6,255 bases of DNA, taken from assembly GCA_007117235.1 (NCBI GenBank), contig SKGY01000162.1, forward strand, positions 1 through 6,255. The letters are read 5' to 3'. A program made the translations under genes and the position numbers. Source of the DNA: Balneolaceae bacterium. Lineage in GTDB: Bacteria; Bacteroidota; Rhodothermia; Balneolales; Balneolaceae. The notes under the pieces are model-generated. The model saw only the letters and a list, made by a program, of their open reading frames with translations, was not told the origin of the DNA and ran no database searches. Below are positions 6,088-6,255 of this stretch, piece after piece. How positions within the stretch are numbered: position 1 is the first letter of the stretch; each line of letters opens with the position of its first letter.

Positions 6088-6196
6088 CTGCGTAATAAAG
6101 TACAGACTACCGCCACAAGTCTAAAATTGGTTCTCAATCCACTATTCATATCGGCGGTGTTCACCTTTTGACAGAGGTAGATAAGCAAGAACGCAG
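6088..6196 (+). promoter_or_regulatory. Candidate structured leader RNA with pseudoknot
   Basis: Complementary segments nest well. CTGCGT (6088-6093) pairs with ACGCAG (6191-6196) to close the unit. AGACT (6104-6108) pairs with AGTCT (6118-6122). The 9-nt loop of that hairpin contains ACCGCC (6109-6114), which is complementary to GGCGGT (6153-6158), making an H-type pseudoknot. ATTG/CAAT (6126-6129/6135-6138) and ACCTTT/AGAGGT (6163-6168/6173-6178, one G-U pair) add hairpins. An alternative hairpin AGGAA/TTCCT (6074-6078/6085-6089) overlaps and would exclude the closing stem, as in switching RNAs. It ends 35 bp before the ATG at 6232. I do not recognise it as a known riboswitch class; it could also be an independent small RNA, or chance pairing. 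The rest of 5939-6231 holds no ORF that I can support. Confidence 0.35.
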
Positions 6197-6231
6197 TGAC
6201 TAAATTTTAAAAACCAAATAGATATTAAGAA

Positions 6232-6255
6232 ATGGCGCAGCACAATCTGGATCAG
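6232..6255 (+). CDS. Probable start of a further gene, product unknown (cut by window end)
   Basis: ATG at 6232 opens a frame reading MAQHNLDQ to the end of the window. An in-frame TAA at 6226-6228 means no earlier start is possible in this frame. It is preceded by a 293-bp non-coding region with possible regulatory structures, which fits a gene start. Only eight codons are visible, with no strong Shine-Dalgarno (AAGAA lies immediately upstream), so no family can be given. Confidence 0.4.

Noticed and set aside
5939..6231. tRNA, tmRNA or SRP RNA in the gap after mazG
   Set aside because: I found no tRNA cloverleaf, no TTCGA arm or CCA-type end, and no SRP loop motif that I could place with confidence.

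Overview
The window looks like chromosomal DNA from a member of the Bacteroidota/Rhodothermota/Balneolota (FCB) group, most likely Balneolota-like. This is inferred from a DUF3098 protein, from a secreted protein type I know mainly from Bacteroidota relatives, from the near absence of Shine-Dalgarno sequences before most starts, and from promoter boxes of the form TAnnTTTG. No 16S or other decisive marker is present, so the placement is tentative. The DNA is moderately AT-rich.

Layout. Positions 1-947 hold two minus-strand genes: a DUF3098 small membrane protein (693-947), then a DUF92/TMEM19-family integral membrane protein (1-686, probable TTG start, cut by the window edge). A 99-bp divergent intergenic region with an imperfect palindrome separates them from a tight plus-strand operon. 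That operon is maf (1047-1661), a secreted TPR protein (1654-3642, overlapping maf by 8 bp) and a secreted protein with a glutamine-amidotransferase-like core (3647-4918, 4 bp downstream). The next plus-strand gene is mazG (5156-5938). The last 24 bases (6232-6255) look like the start of another plus-strand gene.

Non-coding DNA. The 237-bp gap between the third operon gene and mazG is almost entirely a repeat structure. CAG recurs every 7-9 bp through the left part, CTG recurs every 8-9 bp through the right part, and a perfect 16-bp inverted repeat joins the two. A Bacteroidota-type -7 box lies in the middle and could drive mazG. The 293-bp gap after mazG holds a small palindrome, two AACCGCTT direct repeats, a palindrome overlapping a TAnnTTTG-like box, and a set of nested complementary segments. 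Those segments could fold into a structured leader RNA with a pseudoknot, ending shortly before the ATG at 6232.

How the genes may relate. Maf and MazG are both house-cleaning nucleotide pyrophosphatases that remove non-canonical or excess NTPs; here they bracket two exported proteins of unknown function. The TPR protein and the GATase-like protein are translationally close and both carry signal peptides, so they may act together in the periplasm or cell envelope; this is inference. The most interesting items are the phased repeat element, the GATase-like secreted protein with a plausible Cys-His-Glu set, and the candidate structured leader.
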